DNA of 8,514 nucleotides, from positions 1-8,514 of the forward strand of contig JAUYTF010000217.1 of the NCBI GenBank assembly GCA_030695285.1, read 5' to 3'. Position numbers and translations under genes: made by a program. Under the pieces are notes generated by a model, which was given only the letters and a program-made list of their open reading frames with translations, was not told the origin of the DNA and ran no database searches. Each line of letters begins with the position of its first letter. The first letter of the stretch is position 1. The DNA comes from Eubacteriales bacterium (GTDB lineage: Bacteria; Bacillota; Clostridia; Christensenellales; CAG-138). Positions 1-7,034 of this stretch are shown piece by piece.

Positions 1-1001
1 GCGCCCCGCACGGCCTCTTCTGGCGTGAGCTTGACATGCGCAATCTCGCTGTTGTGGAGCACATACCTGCGCGCTTCCGGTGCACCGAGCGCTCCCGCGA
101 AAAACTCTTTTGCCGATACATCTACAAAATCCATCCCGCCCGGGGCAACGACCGTCGGAATCCCGCGTTCCGCCGCGGCACAGAGCCTGTTTGCGGCTCC
201 AGCGGAAAACCCGAAGCCAAACACATCCTGCGAGATGATCTCGTGCGGAGAAAGATCGAGGCACGCCTGCATCTTTCCTTCTGCAACCAGCTGCTCCATG
301 CAGCGCCCGCCGACGCCGGTAGAGTGGAACGTGACTACGCTTCTGCCATCGCCTTCAAGCAGGCGAACCGCGCCGACCACGCCGTCGTTGGTCGCGCCCA
401 TCATGCTTGCCGCGATCATGGGCTGATCCGTAGAAAGTGTTTTGCCGCCGAACTGCACCATGCCCATCACGGCAGCGGCTGCGTTGGTCAGCATTGTCTC
501 GGTCAGGGGATTGAGCCCCGCGATGTCGACAACCGACGGCATGACGGTAATGTCCTTGTCCCCAACCAGTAACTCAAACGGACGGTTTCCGCAGGCCACG
601 GTGGAGAGAATCAGTTTTGGCACGCCGACGGGCAGCGCGCGCATTGCGGCGGACGCCATACGGGAGTTTTGCAAGCCGCCGATGCCCAACGCACCGTCGA
701 TGTTGCCGGTGACATATAGACTGCTGATGATCTTGACAACCCCCGCTTCCATCACGGAGATTGCTTCCGCGCGGCCGGAGAGGCGCACATGCTCAATCGT
801 GCTACCGCCCGCCATCGCGATCTCGCGCGGGGAGACGTTGGCCTCGTAAGAATAGCCGCCGTGCGTGGAGAGATCGACCGTCAGCACGCCAACCCCCTCG
901 CGCGCAATGAGCGCGCGCAGAAACTCCATCTCCGCCCGCTTTGTATCGGCACAGGCGATGATGGCGATGGTTTTCTTACCGGCGTTTGCTTTGTTGCTCA
1001 T
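1..1001 (-). CDS. Tm-1-like ATP-binding / UPF0261 (COG5441) family protein, C-terminus cut off by window edge
   Basis: The frame is open from an ATG at 1001 through the left edge, giving 333 residues; the family is usually about 400, so roughly 70 C-terminal residues are missing. An AAGGA-type ribosome binding site lies about 8 nt before the ATG. The N-terminal half starts KKTIAIIACADTKRAEMEFL and carries the glycine motif GIGGLQNS (106-113) and VVDIAGLN (157-164). The second half has VTFHSTGVGGRCMEQLVAEG (223-242), LDLSPHE (248-254) and VVAPGGMDFVDV (284-295). These, in this order, are the landmarks of UPF0261 proteins, bacterial relatives of the plant Tm-1 N-terminal domain, which binds nucleotide. 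No reaction is established for most bacterial members; they often sit in sugar or aromatic catabolic clusters. It is the last visible gene of the importer operon, 155 nt after the hydrolase gene. The family call is firm; a catabolic role is inferred from position only. Confidence 0.9.
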   Translation of the reverse strand, partial: MSNKANAGKKTIAIIACADTKRAEMEFLRALIAREGVGVLTVDLSTHGGYSYEANVSPREIAMAGGSTIEHVRLSGRAEAISVMEAGVVKIISSLYVTGNIDGALGIGGLQNSRMASAAMRALPVGVPKLILSTVACGNRPFELLVGDKDITVMPSVVDIAGLNPLTETMLTNAAAAVMGMVQFGGKTLSTDQPMIAASMMGATNDGVVGAVRLLEGDGRSVVTFHSTGVGGRCMEQLVAEGKMQACLDLSPHEIISQDVFGFGFSAGAANRLCAAAERGIPTVVAPGGMDFVDVSAKEFFAGALGAPEARRYVLHNSEIAHVKLTPEEAVRG

Positions 1002-1050
1002 ATCAGCATCCTTTTCCCTAAAACGGGGACTGTTTGCGAAGGGAGGAGCC

Positions 1051-1076
1051 GGGAGCGCCGCCGAAGCCACGCCCCC
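1051..1076 (-). other. Possible weak intercistronic hairpin
   Basis: GGGAGCG (1051-1057) can pair with CGCCCCC (1070-1076), seven pairs including one G-U on the minus-strand transcript, around a 12-nt loop. It lies between the echoed hydrolase tail and the UPF0261 gene. No T-run follows on the minus strand, so it is not a standard terminator. The region is GC-rich, so chance pairing is quite possible. Confidence 0.3.
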
Positions 1077-1091
1077 GCTCATGAAGAACGA

Positions 1092-1124
1092 TTACTTGCC
1101 CAGACCAAACACAGGCGTTCTTTT
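1092..1124. repeat. Downstream copy of the 3' end of the hydrolase gene (pairs with 1157-1189)
   Basis: This 33-nt stretch matches 1157-1189 at 28 of 33 positions without gaps, offset by 65 bp. The partner is the last codons plus stop of the hydrolase gene (TPVFGLVK, stop). Read on the minus strand, this copy would encode TPVFGLGK and the same TAA stop. The 65-bp offset is not a multiple of three, so the copy is not in frame with the intact gene and is not translated as an extension of it. It looks like the tail of a former second gene copy or of an earlier version of the gene. Confidence 0.8.
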
Positions 1125-1156
1125 CTGTCCAATACTTGGTCTCTGTCTTGCTTTGC

Positions 1157-1189
1157 TTACTTGACCAGGCCAAACACAGGTGTTTTTTC
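1157..1189. repeat. 3' end of the hydrolase gene, upstream member of the 65-bp-offset repeat
   Basis: This is the coding copy of the 33-nt repeat also found at 1092-1124 (28/33 identical). It includes the TAA stop at 1157-1159 and the codons for the last residues of the metallo-hydrolase. Beyond 1189 the two copies can be aligned only with gaps. Confidence 0.8.
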
Positions 1190-1966
1190 CATTCTGTTCA
1201 TCAGCTGGGTTTCGTGCGTGAGCAGGATGTGATCCAGGCTCTCCGCGCGCTCTTTCGTGATCTCAAGGCTCTTCCAGCATTCGATCATATTGGCAAAGCG
1301 CCCCGGCGGGGTCACATTGTAGCCGATTTCGGGCACGGCGTTGAAGTTTGCCATGCGGAATGCGGAGTCGCCACCGAGGATATATTTGCCGTCTTGCGTA
1401 TCCACCTCGATAGACATGTGTCCCGGCGAGTGGCCGAAGGTTTCAAACGCGCACACGCCGGGGACGATCTCGGTTTCGCCCGCGCAGGTATCCACCTTGA
1501 TGCCTTCAAACGGGCGCTTGACGCCGAGAAAGGGATGCTCATAGCTCTTGTAATACAGCGGGATGGGGTCCAGCGCAAAGGCATATTCGCGCTCATGCGC
1601 GATGAACGTAGCCTTCGTGAACTTGTCCATATAGAAGATGTGATCCCAGTGCATGTGCGTAAAGAGCACATAGTCCACTTCCTCGCAAGCGATGCCGAGT
1701 TTGGCAAACTGCTCATAGATCGCTTCTCCCTCGCTCTGCCAGGAGCCCGGATGGTGATATTTATCCGCGCGCTCAGTCCAGGCCATGCCGGTATCGACGA
1801 GTATCTTCTTGCCGTCTCCCTCGAGGAGGAAGGTCAGCACGGGCAAGGGTTCCTTCTCGTCCGAAATACCCGGAACATACTTGTAGACCGAATGGTGATA
1901 ATGGTATTGCTTAGGATACGTGGGCACATAGCCCGTGTTGATGGGCCGAATCGTGAAATTTGCCAT
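1157..1966 (-). CDS. Metallo-beta-lactamase-fold hydrolase, N-acyl homoserine lactonase (AiiA/AttM)-like; probable lactonase
   Basis: The protein has 269 residues, close to the usual length of AHL-lactonase-like proteins. The complete dinuclear metal site is present: HMHWDH (H104, H106, D108, H109), H179 in GHSPGH (178-183), D200 in LGGD (197-200) and H251 in LLTHE (248-252). LVDTGMAW (57-64) is the usual strand before the site. The start at 1966 has GGAGG 7 nt upstream. No signal peptide is seen, so it is cytoplasmic. It follows the second permease gene by 60 nt and precedes the UPF0261 gene. The family hydrolyses lactone rings, including acyl-homoserine lactones in some members; in this sugar-importer operon a sugar-derived lactone or ester is a better guess than quorum quenching, but that is inference. 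The 3' end is echoed just downstream (see 1092-1124). Fold and metal site are sure; the substrate is not. Confidence 0.92.
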   Translation of the reverse strand: MANFTIRPINTGYVPTYPKQYHYHHSVYKYVPGISDEKEPLPVLTFLLEGDGKKILVDTGMAWTERADKYHHPGSWQSEGEAIYEQFAKLGIACEEVDYVLFTHMHWDHIFYMDKFTKATFIAHEREYAFALDPIPLYYKSYEHPFLGVKRPFEGIKVDTCAGETEIVPGVCAFETFGHSPGHMSIEVDTQDGKYILGGDSAFRMANFNAVPEIGYNVTPPGRFANMIECWKSLEITKERAESLDHILLTHETQLMNRMEKTPVFGLVK

Positions 1967-2026
1967 GGTTTAACCTCCGAACCTTTTTGTGTGATCTCGC
2001 GTCTTTACGCCGGTTGATTGGCGGCG

Positions 2027-2992
2027 CTATACCCGCGAAAGCTTTTCGCGTTTGCTTCTTGTAAAAATATCCAGCCACACCATGAGGATGATCACGATGC
2101 CGACCGCCATTGACTGCAGATAGCTCGATACCCCTATGACGTTGATGACGTTCATGATGATCGTGAGTACCAGCGCGCCGATGACCGTGCCGAATATGCC
2201 GCCCTCGCCGCCAAGCAGCGAAGTGCCGCCCATGACCACCGCTGCGACGATCTGCAGGCCGTAGGAGTTGCCCATGTTCGCGTCCGCTGCGTTGAGGCGT
2301 GCGGTGAGCACGATGCCGCCGATGGCGGCGGTGACCCCGCAGATGACGTAAGCAACAACGGTATCCAGCACGCTTCTGGACGCGCTATATTTGGCGGCAT
2401 AGGCATTGCTGCCGAGCATGTAGATGTTTCGACCGAGCGTCGTTTTCTGTAAGACAAAGTAGAGAACGCCCGTGAGCACGATCGCGATGATGACCGGGAT
2501 CGGCAGGATGCCGACGTAGCCTACACCGATGGGCGTAAAGTTTCTCGGCAGATCGTAGATGACCTTGCCCTGCATGACGATTGTCGAGATACCGAGCACG
2601 ACCATGTTGGTGCCGTAGGTTGCGACGAACGGCGGCAGCTTGAGGATGCCGACCAGCAGGCCGTTGAAGATGCCGATGACGACGCCAACGAGGATACCGG
2701 CGAGTATGACCACCGGAATCGATACGCCGAGCAGCAAAAGTTGCGCTACGATACAGCCGACCAGCGCTGCGCTGTTGTTGATCGAAAGATCGATGCCGCC
2801 CGTGAGCACGACGGCCGTGAGGCCGGAGCTCAGGATAAACAGCACGCTGGTCTGCCGCAGCACAGTGATCAGGTTATCCCCGGTCAAAAACGAGGACGTG
2901 GCCAGGCTCGCGCCCAGAACGACGAAGATGAGAACGGTGACGCTGATTGCGTATTTCGACTGCAGAAGATAGGTTCCGATTCTTTTCATCAT
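2027..2992 (-). CDS. Sugar ABC transporter permease, RbsC/BPD_transp_2 family (second permease)
   Basis: The 321-residue protein is strongly hydrophobic with about 8-10 predicted membrane segments and the standard length of RbsC-type permeases (PF02653). Family signatures are TGGIDLSINN (64-73), KLPPFVATYGT (118-128), LGSNAYAAKYS (193-203) and VVMGGTSLLGGEGG (252-265), the last being the conserved cytoplasmic region thought to contact the ATPase. Two ATGs lie in tandem (2992 and 2989); GGGAG 6 nt before the first supports the first. The gene begins 9 nt after the stop of the first permease, so the two are cotranscribed and probably translationally linked. It is clearly a paralogue rather than a copy of its neighbour, which suggests that the two proteins form a heterodimeric channel, as in LsrC/LsrD and YtfT/YjfF. 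The substrate is not determined. Confidence 0.95.
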   Translation of the reverse strand: MMKRIGTYLLQSKYAISVTVLIFVVLGASLATSSFLTGDNLITVLRQTSVLFILSSGLTAVVLTGGIDLSINNSAALVGCIVAQLLLLGVSIPVVILAGILVGVVIGIFNGLLVGILKLPPFVATYGTNMVVLGISTIVMQGKVIYDLPRNFTPIGVGYVGILPIPVIIAIVLTGVLYFVLQKTTLGRNIYMLGSNAYAAKYSASRSVLDTVVAYVICGVTAAIGGIVLTARLNAADANMGNSYGLQIVAAVVMGGTSLLGGEGGIFGTVIGALVLTIIMNVINVIGVSSYLQSMAVGIVIILMVWLDIFTRSKREKLSRV

Positions 2993-3001
2993 AACTGCTC
3001 C

Positions 3002-3952
3002 CTACTCCTCCTGCCTGCGTTTGATGTAAGCATCCAGCATGATGGCAAAGAGCACCACGATGCCGATGATTGCGGTCTGATAGATCGAAGAGACGTTCAT
3101 CATGACCAGGCCGTTTTTCAAGATTTGGATCAGTAGCACGCCGAACACCGTTCCGCCCACACCGCCGCGCCCTTCGCGCATGCTCGTGCCGCCGAGCAGC
3201 ACCGCGGCGACGGAGTTGAACTCAAACCCGTTACCGACGATGGGGTTGCCGCTCTCCACGCGGCAGGCAAGCAGGAAACCCGCAACCGCCGTCATGAATC
3301 CGGTATAGGTAAACGCCTGAATCGTCGCCAGATCTGGGCTGTAGCCCGCGACCTTGAGTGACTCGGGGTTGCCGCCCATGCTGATGACCCGCGCACCGAA
3401 GCGCGTAAATTTCAATAGCACCATCGTGAGAAAAAAGCAACCGATCGTGATCCAGAGAATGTATGGCACGCCAAGAAAGCTGCTCTTTGCGATGATTTTA
3501 TAGATCGCGTGCTCGTGATAGACCGATGAACCATTGGATGCCACAAGCGCCACCGAGTTTAAGATGTTTTGCATGCCGAGCGTCGCGATAAACGGCGGCA
3601 GCTTCATCTTTGCGACGATGAGGCCGTTGAGGTATCCCGCGAGAACGGAGGTCCCCATCGCAAGCGGCAGAGCCACGCTAAGCGGCAGGCTTTTCTGCAT
3701 CAGCACAACCCACACGACGGTCATCATGTTCAGCGACGCGCCAAGCGAGAGGTCTGTGCCCTGCATAAGCACGATGATGGTCTGCCCGCAGGCGACGACG
3801 AACAAGGGCGCCGCCTGAATCAGAATTGAGATAAAGTTGCTCGCGGTAAAATAATTCTTGGTATTGGCGCCGTAGAAGACGAGCATGACGGCGATCATCC
3901 ACACCGCCGGCGGAAGGCTGCCGATGCGCTTTCCGAGCGATTTTGTCGTCAT
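3002..3952 (-). CDS. Sugar ABC transporter permease, RbsC/BPD_transp_2 family (first permease)
   Basis: I place the start at the ATG at 3952, giving 316 residues beginning MTTKSLGKRIG. This ATG overlaps the TGA of the ATPase gene by 4 nt (ATGA) and has GAGGTG about 7 nt upstream. A longer frame opens at 4006, but it would add 18 charged residues and a 58-nt overlap. Family signatures are QGTDLSLGASLN (64-75), KLPPFIATLGMQN (117-129), MGGNPESLKVAGY (192-204) and VLLGGTSMREGRGGVGG (251-267). Membrane segments alternate along the whole length. The GTDLS motif replaces the more common GGIDLS. The ATGA junction implies coupled translation with the ATPase, and the second permease follows after 9 nt. 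It should form the channel of the importer together with the second permease. The transported sugar cannot be read from the sequence. Confidence 0.95.
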   Translation of the reverse strand: MTTKSLGKRIGSLPPAVWMIAVMLVFYGANTKNYFTASNFISILIQAAPLFVVACGQTIIVLMQGTDLSLGASLNMMTVVWVVLMQKSLPLSVALPLAMGTSVLAGYLNGLIVAKMKLPPFIATLGMQNILNSVALVASNGSSVYHEHAIYKIIAKSSFLGVPYILWITIGCFFLTMVLLKFTRFGARVISMGGNPESLKVAGYSPDLATIQAFTYTGFMTAVAGFLLACRVESGNPIVGNGFEFNSVAAVLLGGTSMREGRGGVGGTVFGVLLIQILKNGLVMMNVSSIYQTAIIGIVVLFAIMLDAYIKRRQEE

Positions 3953-5463
3953 GCGAGCACCTCTTTTCCCAGCACCATCGCGCGGCCGATTTCTTCGAGT
4001 GAGCATTCGTTGCGCATCACCTCACCGGTGATCGTGCCGTCCTTCATAATGTAGATGCGGTCGGACATACCGATGACCTCCTGCAACTCCGAGGAGATCA
4101 TAAGGATTGCTTTCCCCTCCGCCGCGAGACGGTCCATCAGCGCGTAGATCTCCATCTTTGCGCCGACATCGATGCCACGCGTGGGTTCGTCGAATATGAT
4201 CACGTCCGACTTTGCGCTGAGCCACTTGGCGATGACAACCTTCTGCTGGTTTCCGCCGGAGAGCTGGGAAACCGGGCGGACGACATCCGGCGTGCTGGTT
4301 TTCAACAGCCTGACGTATTCCTCCGCGATCTTTCTGTTCTTCCGCTCGGAGACGATCCCGCTGGGGAACACGCTCTTGAGGCTGACCGCGACGGTGTTCC
4401 ACGCAATCGAGCTCTTGAGCGCGAGGCCATAGCGCTTGCGGTCCTCCGGCAGGAGTCCGAGGCCGTTTTTCACCACATAAGAGGGGGCTTTGCCCGTGAC
4501 TTCCTTGCCGTGAAGAAAGATTTTTCCGCCTGCGGGTTTGTCGATGCCGAAGATCAGCCGCGCCATCTCCGTGCGCCCCGCGCCGACGAGGCCGGCGATG
4601 CCGACGATTTCGCCGCGGTTGAGCGTGATCGAGCAGCCGTTGACGCGGCCTTTGTGATCGCGCAGTTCTTCCGTGCGGAGCGCTTCGCCGCTGTGCTCGT
4701 TTTTCGTGCGGACATACACCTGAGAGATGTCTCTGCCGACCATGAGATTGACGAGCTCTTCGTCGCCCAGTTCGCCGACATCAAGGGTGCGGATAAACTT
4801 ACCGTCGCGCAGCACCGTGATGCGATCCCCGATGCGGTGGTATTCCTGCATGCGGTGGGAGACATAGATGATGCCGATGCCCTGCTCGCGCAGCATGCGA
4901 ACCTGCTCGAAGAACGGCTCGATCTCGCGCTCGGAAAGCGACGCGGTCGGCTCGTCTAGCACGATGATGCGAGGTTTGAAAGAGAGCGCCTTTGCAATCT
5001 CGATCATCTGCTGCTGGGCGACATCCAGCAGCTTGACCGGTATTTTCGTGTCGATATCTGCACAGCTAAGCGAGGCGAGAATCGCCTTTGCATCCCGCTG
5101 CATTTTTCGGTGGTTGATGAGTCCCGTGCCGCGAATCAGCGGCTCACGGTTTAAGAAGATATTCTGCGCGGCGTTGAGATAGGGAACCATCGTGAGCTCC
5201 TGATACACCGCGACGATGCCGTGGGCGATGCCATCCTTTGGCGAAGAGAAGCAAACCTTCTCTCCGTGCAGGTGGATTTCGCCTTCATCGGGCTGATACA
5301 TGCCCAATATGCATTTTGCGAGCGTGGATTTCCCCGCGCCGTTTTCGCCGACGAGCACGTGCACCTCGCCTGCGCGCAGGTCAAACTCCACACGATCGAG
5401 CGCACGAACGCCGGGAAACGACTTGCTTAAGTCCCGAACTGTTAAAATGGGTTGCTGTTCCAT
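3949..5463 (-). CDS. Sugar ABC transporter ATP-binding protein, RbsA/MglA/YtfR type with two nucleotide-binding domains
   Basis: At 504 residues this is the normal length for the fused double ATPases of ribose/galactose-type importers. Domain 1 has Walker A GENGAGKST (39-47), a degenerate signature LDVAQQQMIEIAKAL (146-160), Walker B IIVLDEPTA (166-174) and switch histidine H203 (YVSHRM). Domain 2 has a degenerate Walker A, GLVGAGRTE (291-299), with arginine in place of lysine at 297; a canonical signature LSGGNQQK (401-408); Walker B VIIFDEPTRGID (421-432); and ISSEL in place of the switch histidine. This asymmetry, with domain 1 likely to be the main hydrolysing site, is typical of the family and not a defect. 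The start at 5463 has GAGGGGG 7 nt upstream. Its stop overlaps the first permease start (ATGA). A 101-nt gap with strong inverted repeats separates it from the binding-protein gene. Confidence 0.97.
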   Translation of the reverse strand: MEQQPILTVRDLSKSFPGVRALDRVEFDLRAGEVHVLVGENGAGKSTLAKCILGMYQPDEGEIHLHGEKVCFSSPKDGIAHGIVAVYQELTMVPYLNAAQNIFLNREPLIRGTGLINHRKMQRDAKAILASLSCADIDTKIPVKLLDVAQQQMIEIAKALSFKPRIIVLDEPTASLSEREIEPFFEQVRMLREQGIGIIYVSHRMQEYHRIGDRITVLRDGKFIRTLDVGELGDEELVNLMVGRDISQVYVRTKNEHSGEALRTEELRDHKGRVNGCSITLNRGEIVGIAGLVGAGRTEMARLIFGIDKPAGGKIFLHGKEVTGKAPSYVVKNGLGLLPEDRKRYGLALKSSIAWNTVAVSLKSVFPSGIVSERKNRKIAEEYVRLLKTSTPDVVRPVSQLSGGNQQKVVIAKWLSAKSDVIIFDEPTRGIDVGAKMEIYALMDRLAAEGKAILMISSELQEVIGMSDRIYIMKDGTITGEVMRNECSLEEIGRAMVLGKEVLA

Positions 5464-5487
5464 CCGAAAACCCCCTCGAGTGAATGC

Positions 5488-5506
5488 CGCGACTTGTTTT
5501 GTCGCG
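5488..5506 (-). other. Small hairpin upstream of the ATPase gene
   Basis: CGCGAC (5488-5493) and GTCGCG (5501-5506) form a perfect 6-bp stem with a 7-nt loop. It lies 2 nt from the large palindrome and about 8 nt before the purine-rich ribosome binding site of the ATPase gene, so it could affect translation initiation there. It is not followed by a T-run on the minus strand. Confidence 0.6.
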
Positions 5507-5508
5507 TA

Positions 5509-5538
5509 CGGGACGGCGGCTGATCAGCCGCCGTCCCG
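5509..5538 (-). promoter_or_regulatory. 30-nt perfect palindrome between binding-protein and ATPase genes (mRNA processing/stability or partial attenuation hairpin)
   Basis: Positions 5509-5538 are a perfect GC-rich palindrome with a TGATCA core. In RNA the core closes as a small loop on a stem of about 13 pairs. On the minus-strand transcript it begins 26 nt after the binding-protein stop and is followed by non-U-rich sequence, so it is not a standard intrinsic terminator. In binding-protein-dependent operons, hairpins here (as at malE-malF) protect the upstream message or lower downstream expression, so the binding protein is made in excess. That role is inferred from position; the palindrome itself is directly visible. 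Confidence 0.8.
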
Positions 5539-5564
5539 CGGATGACTGTTGTTTTTTTCCGAGT

Positions 5565-6731
5565 TTACTTAAACCAGGCAGAGAGGCTGATGTAATCGTC
5601 GATGTTGCTCGAATCGATGAGCGGCATGTGCCGCTCGGACGGGAACGGGATGAAGTATTCTGCCGGCAGCGTGCCGTCGTCGAGATACTTCACGAGCATC
5701 GCGATTGCGTAGTAGGTCGATCCGAACGGATCGGTGTTGTAGGTAACGGTCAGATCGCCAGCCTTGACTGCCTGGGAAGCATCGGCCGAGCCGTCGAATC
5801 CGCCGACGAGCACATTCGTGATACCAGCGGCTTTGAGCGCCTGGATAGCGCCCAGCGCCATCTCGTCGTTCGCGGCGATGACAACCTTGAGCGAGTCTTT
5901 CACGCCTTCACGCTGGAGCAAGTTTTCCATGACCTGCATGCCCTGCGCACGGTTGAAATTTGCGGGCTGAGAATCGATGAGCGTGATGCCCGGATAAGAA
6001 GCGAGCAGATCGGTGATGCCGGCCTTGCGCTCTTCGGCGTTCTGTGCGCCGGGAGGGCCCTCGAGGATGATCAGGCCGCCTTCGCCACCAACCATCTCAA
6101 AGAGGTACTTGGCGACGACTTCGCCGGTTTCATAATAATCCACGCCCGTGCGCATCATGGAGCCGGAGGCGGATGCCGTGCCGATGGAGATGACCGGGAT
6201 GCCGGCTTCGTTCGCGGCATCAACGGCAGGCATGATGCCCATGGAGTCGGAAGGATGGATGACAAACGCGCTCACGCCCTGCTGAATCTGGGCTTCCATG
6301 ATCGCAATCTGCTCCTCAATGGAGTCCTGCTGCGCTGGGCCCAGCGTAACAACTTTGATGCCAAGATCGGCTGCTGCTTTTTCCGCGCCCTTCCACATGC
6401 CGTTCATATACGGGTTTGTGGAGTTCTTTGTCATGACGCAGATCGTGTAGTCGCCCTTCTCTTTTACGTCGCTCGAAATGCTCGAGCCGATGCCGGTGAC
6501 GTGTAGTTCTATGGTGTTCTTTGCCGCGTCAGAGGCGCGCGAAACGTTCTGATTCTGGGAGAAGTCCACCTTGGCGGGTGCTTCGGTCGCTTCGGTTGCG
6601 GCTTCGGTGGCTGCCGCTTCCGGTGCGGCGGTGGCTTCCGCAACGGGTTCTGCGGGTGCGGCTGCTGTGCAGGCAACGGCACTGAACGCCATGAGCAGCA
6701 CGAGCAGGATGGATAGAGCCTTCTTCATCAT
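5565..6731 (-). CDS. Sugar-binding lipoprotein of an ABC importer, RbsB/YtfQ-like (Peripla_BP_4)
   Basis: The 388-residue product starts MMKKALSILLVLLMAFSAVAC, a type II signal peptide with a lipobox (SAVAC) and lipidated cysteine C21. A low-complexity Ala/Pro/Glu/Thr linker spans about 22-53. The type I periplasmic-binding fold follows from about residue 94: YTICVMTKNSTNPYMNGMWK (95-114), FVIHPSD (156-162), IPVISIG (178-184), VVIAANDEMALGAIQALK (283-300) and VGGFDG (309-314). The protein is anchored outside the membrane and delivers ligand to the two permeases. Tandem ATGs occur at 6731 and 6728; GGAGG is 4 nt before the first and 7 nt before the second, so translation may really start at 6728. 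It is the first gene after the promoter and is separated from the ATPase gene by a palindrome, fitting higher expression. Ligand identity is unknown; the extra length over classic RbsB comes mainly from the linker and the stretch 54-93. Confidence 0.95.
   Translation of the reverse strand: MMKKALSILLVLLMAFSAVACTAAAPAEPVAEATAAPEAAATEAATEATEAPAKVDFSQNQNVSRASDAAKNTIELHVTGIGSSISSDVKEKGDYTICVMTKNSTNPYMNGMWKGAEKAAADLGIKVVTLGPAQQDSIEEQIAIMEAQIQQGVSAFVIHPSDSMGIMPAVDAANEAGIPVISIGTASASGSMMRTGVDYYETGEVVAKYLFEMVGGEGGLIILEGPPGAQNAEERKAGITDLLASYPGITLIDSQPANFNRAQGMQVMENLLQREGVKDSLKVVIAANDEMALGAIQALKAAGITNVLVGGFDGSADASQAVKAGDLTVTYNTDPFGSTYYAIAMLVKYLDDGTLPAEYFIPFPSERHMPLIDSSNIDDYISLSAWFK
6580..6609. repeat. 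Short GCTTCGGT-type repeats coding the Thr/Glu/Ala linker
   Basis: Three near-identical copies of GCTTCGGT lie within 30 nt on the plus strand. They encode the TEA-rich part of the lipoprotein linker on the minus strand. Such a tract can change length by slippage without harming the folded domain. Confidence 0.6.
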
Positions 6732-7028
6732 GTTTCCTCCTTTTATTTTGGGGTTATTTGAGCTGAACCTTTCAGCATGAAATATGATGTGATACCGAAT
6801 GGGTGTGCGTCTTCACTGGATTGGATCGCGACTGGCGTGTTTTGAACATTAAAGGAAAGAATCGAAGCATGTTTTGCGGCAATACTGAAGGTATATCATG
6901 TTCTGAAGAGCAAGAATATCGGTTGGTAACTGTTTCACCTATATGAGTTATTGTGAATGTGCTTTTTCTCAACGCTTGACTGTAGAATGTTCATGAAAGA
7001 GGTAATATCCTGTTCAAATCTCGTGATT
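6732..7028 (-). promoter_or_regulatory. Long (about 297 nt) 5' leader of the importer operon
   Basis: If transcription starts near 7028, downstream of the promoter at 7035-7063, the binding-protein start is preceded by about 297 nt without a convincing gene. A 19-codon frame beginning at an ATG near 6992 has no ribosome binding site. No conserved riboswitch or T-box motif was recognised. The only clear secondary structure is the small hairpin at 6762-6776. The leader is AT-richer than the genes. The length leaves room for RNA-level control, but nothing specific is visible. Confidence 0.45.
6762..6776 (-). other. Small perfect hairpin near the binding-protein ribosome binding site
   Basis: GCTGAA and TTCAGC form a perfect 6-bp stem around a 3-nt loop, about 20 nt upstream of the GGAGG site of the binding-protein gene. 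It could modulate 5' end stability, but it is short and no partner structure was found. Confidence 0.4.
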
Positions 7029-7034
7029 GGATAC

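Noticed and set aside
1136..2017. Plus-strand open frame of 293 codons
   Set aside because: It is antisense to the metallo-hydrolase gene, whose full set of metal ligands shows the real strand. No ribosome binding site or domain was seen.
3953..4006. Upstream start giving 18 extra residues for the first permease
   Set aside because: The extension is charged and Arg-rich, unlike permease N-termini, while the ATGA overlap at 3949-3952 with a GAGGTG site is a much better start.
5509..5538. Full intrinsic terminator after the binding-protein gene
   Set aside because: The minus-strand sequence after the palindrome is not U-rich, and the ATPase and permease genes have no other promoter that I can see.
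5484..6506. Plus-strand open frame of 340 codons
   Set aside because: It lies antisense to the binding-protein gene. Its product is rich in Arg, Asp, His and Val, has no recognisable domain, and is a typical by-product of a GC-rich coding strand.
6772..6972. Minus-strand frame of 66 codons in the operon leader
   Set aside because: It has a weak TTG-type start without a ribosome binding site and a low-complexity Ser/His/Thr-rich product with no resemblance to a protein family.
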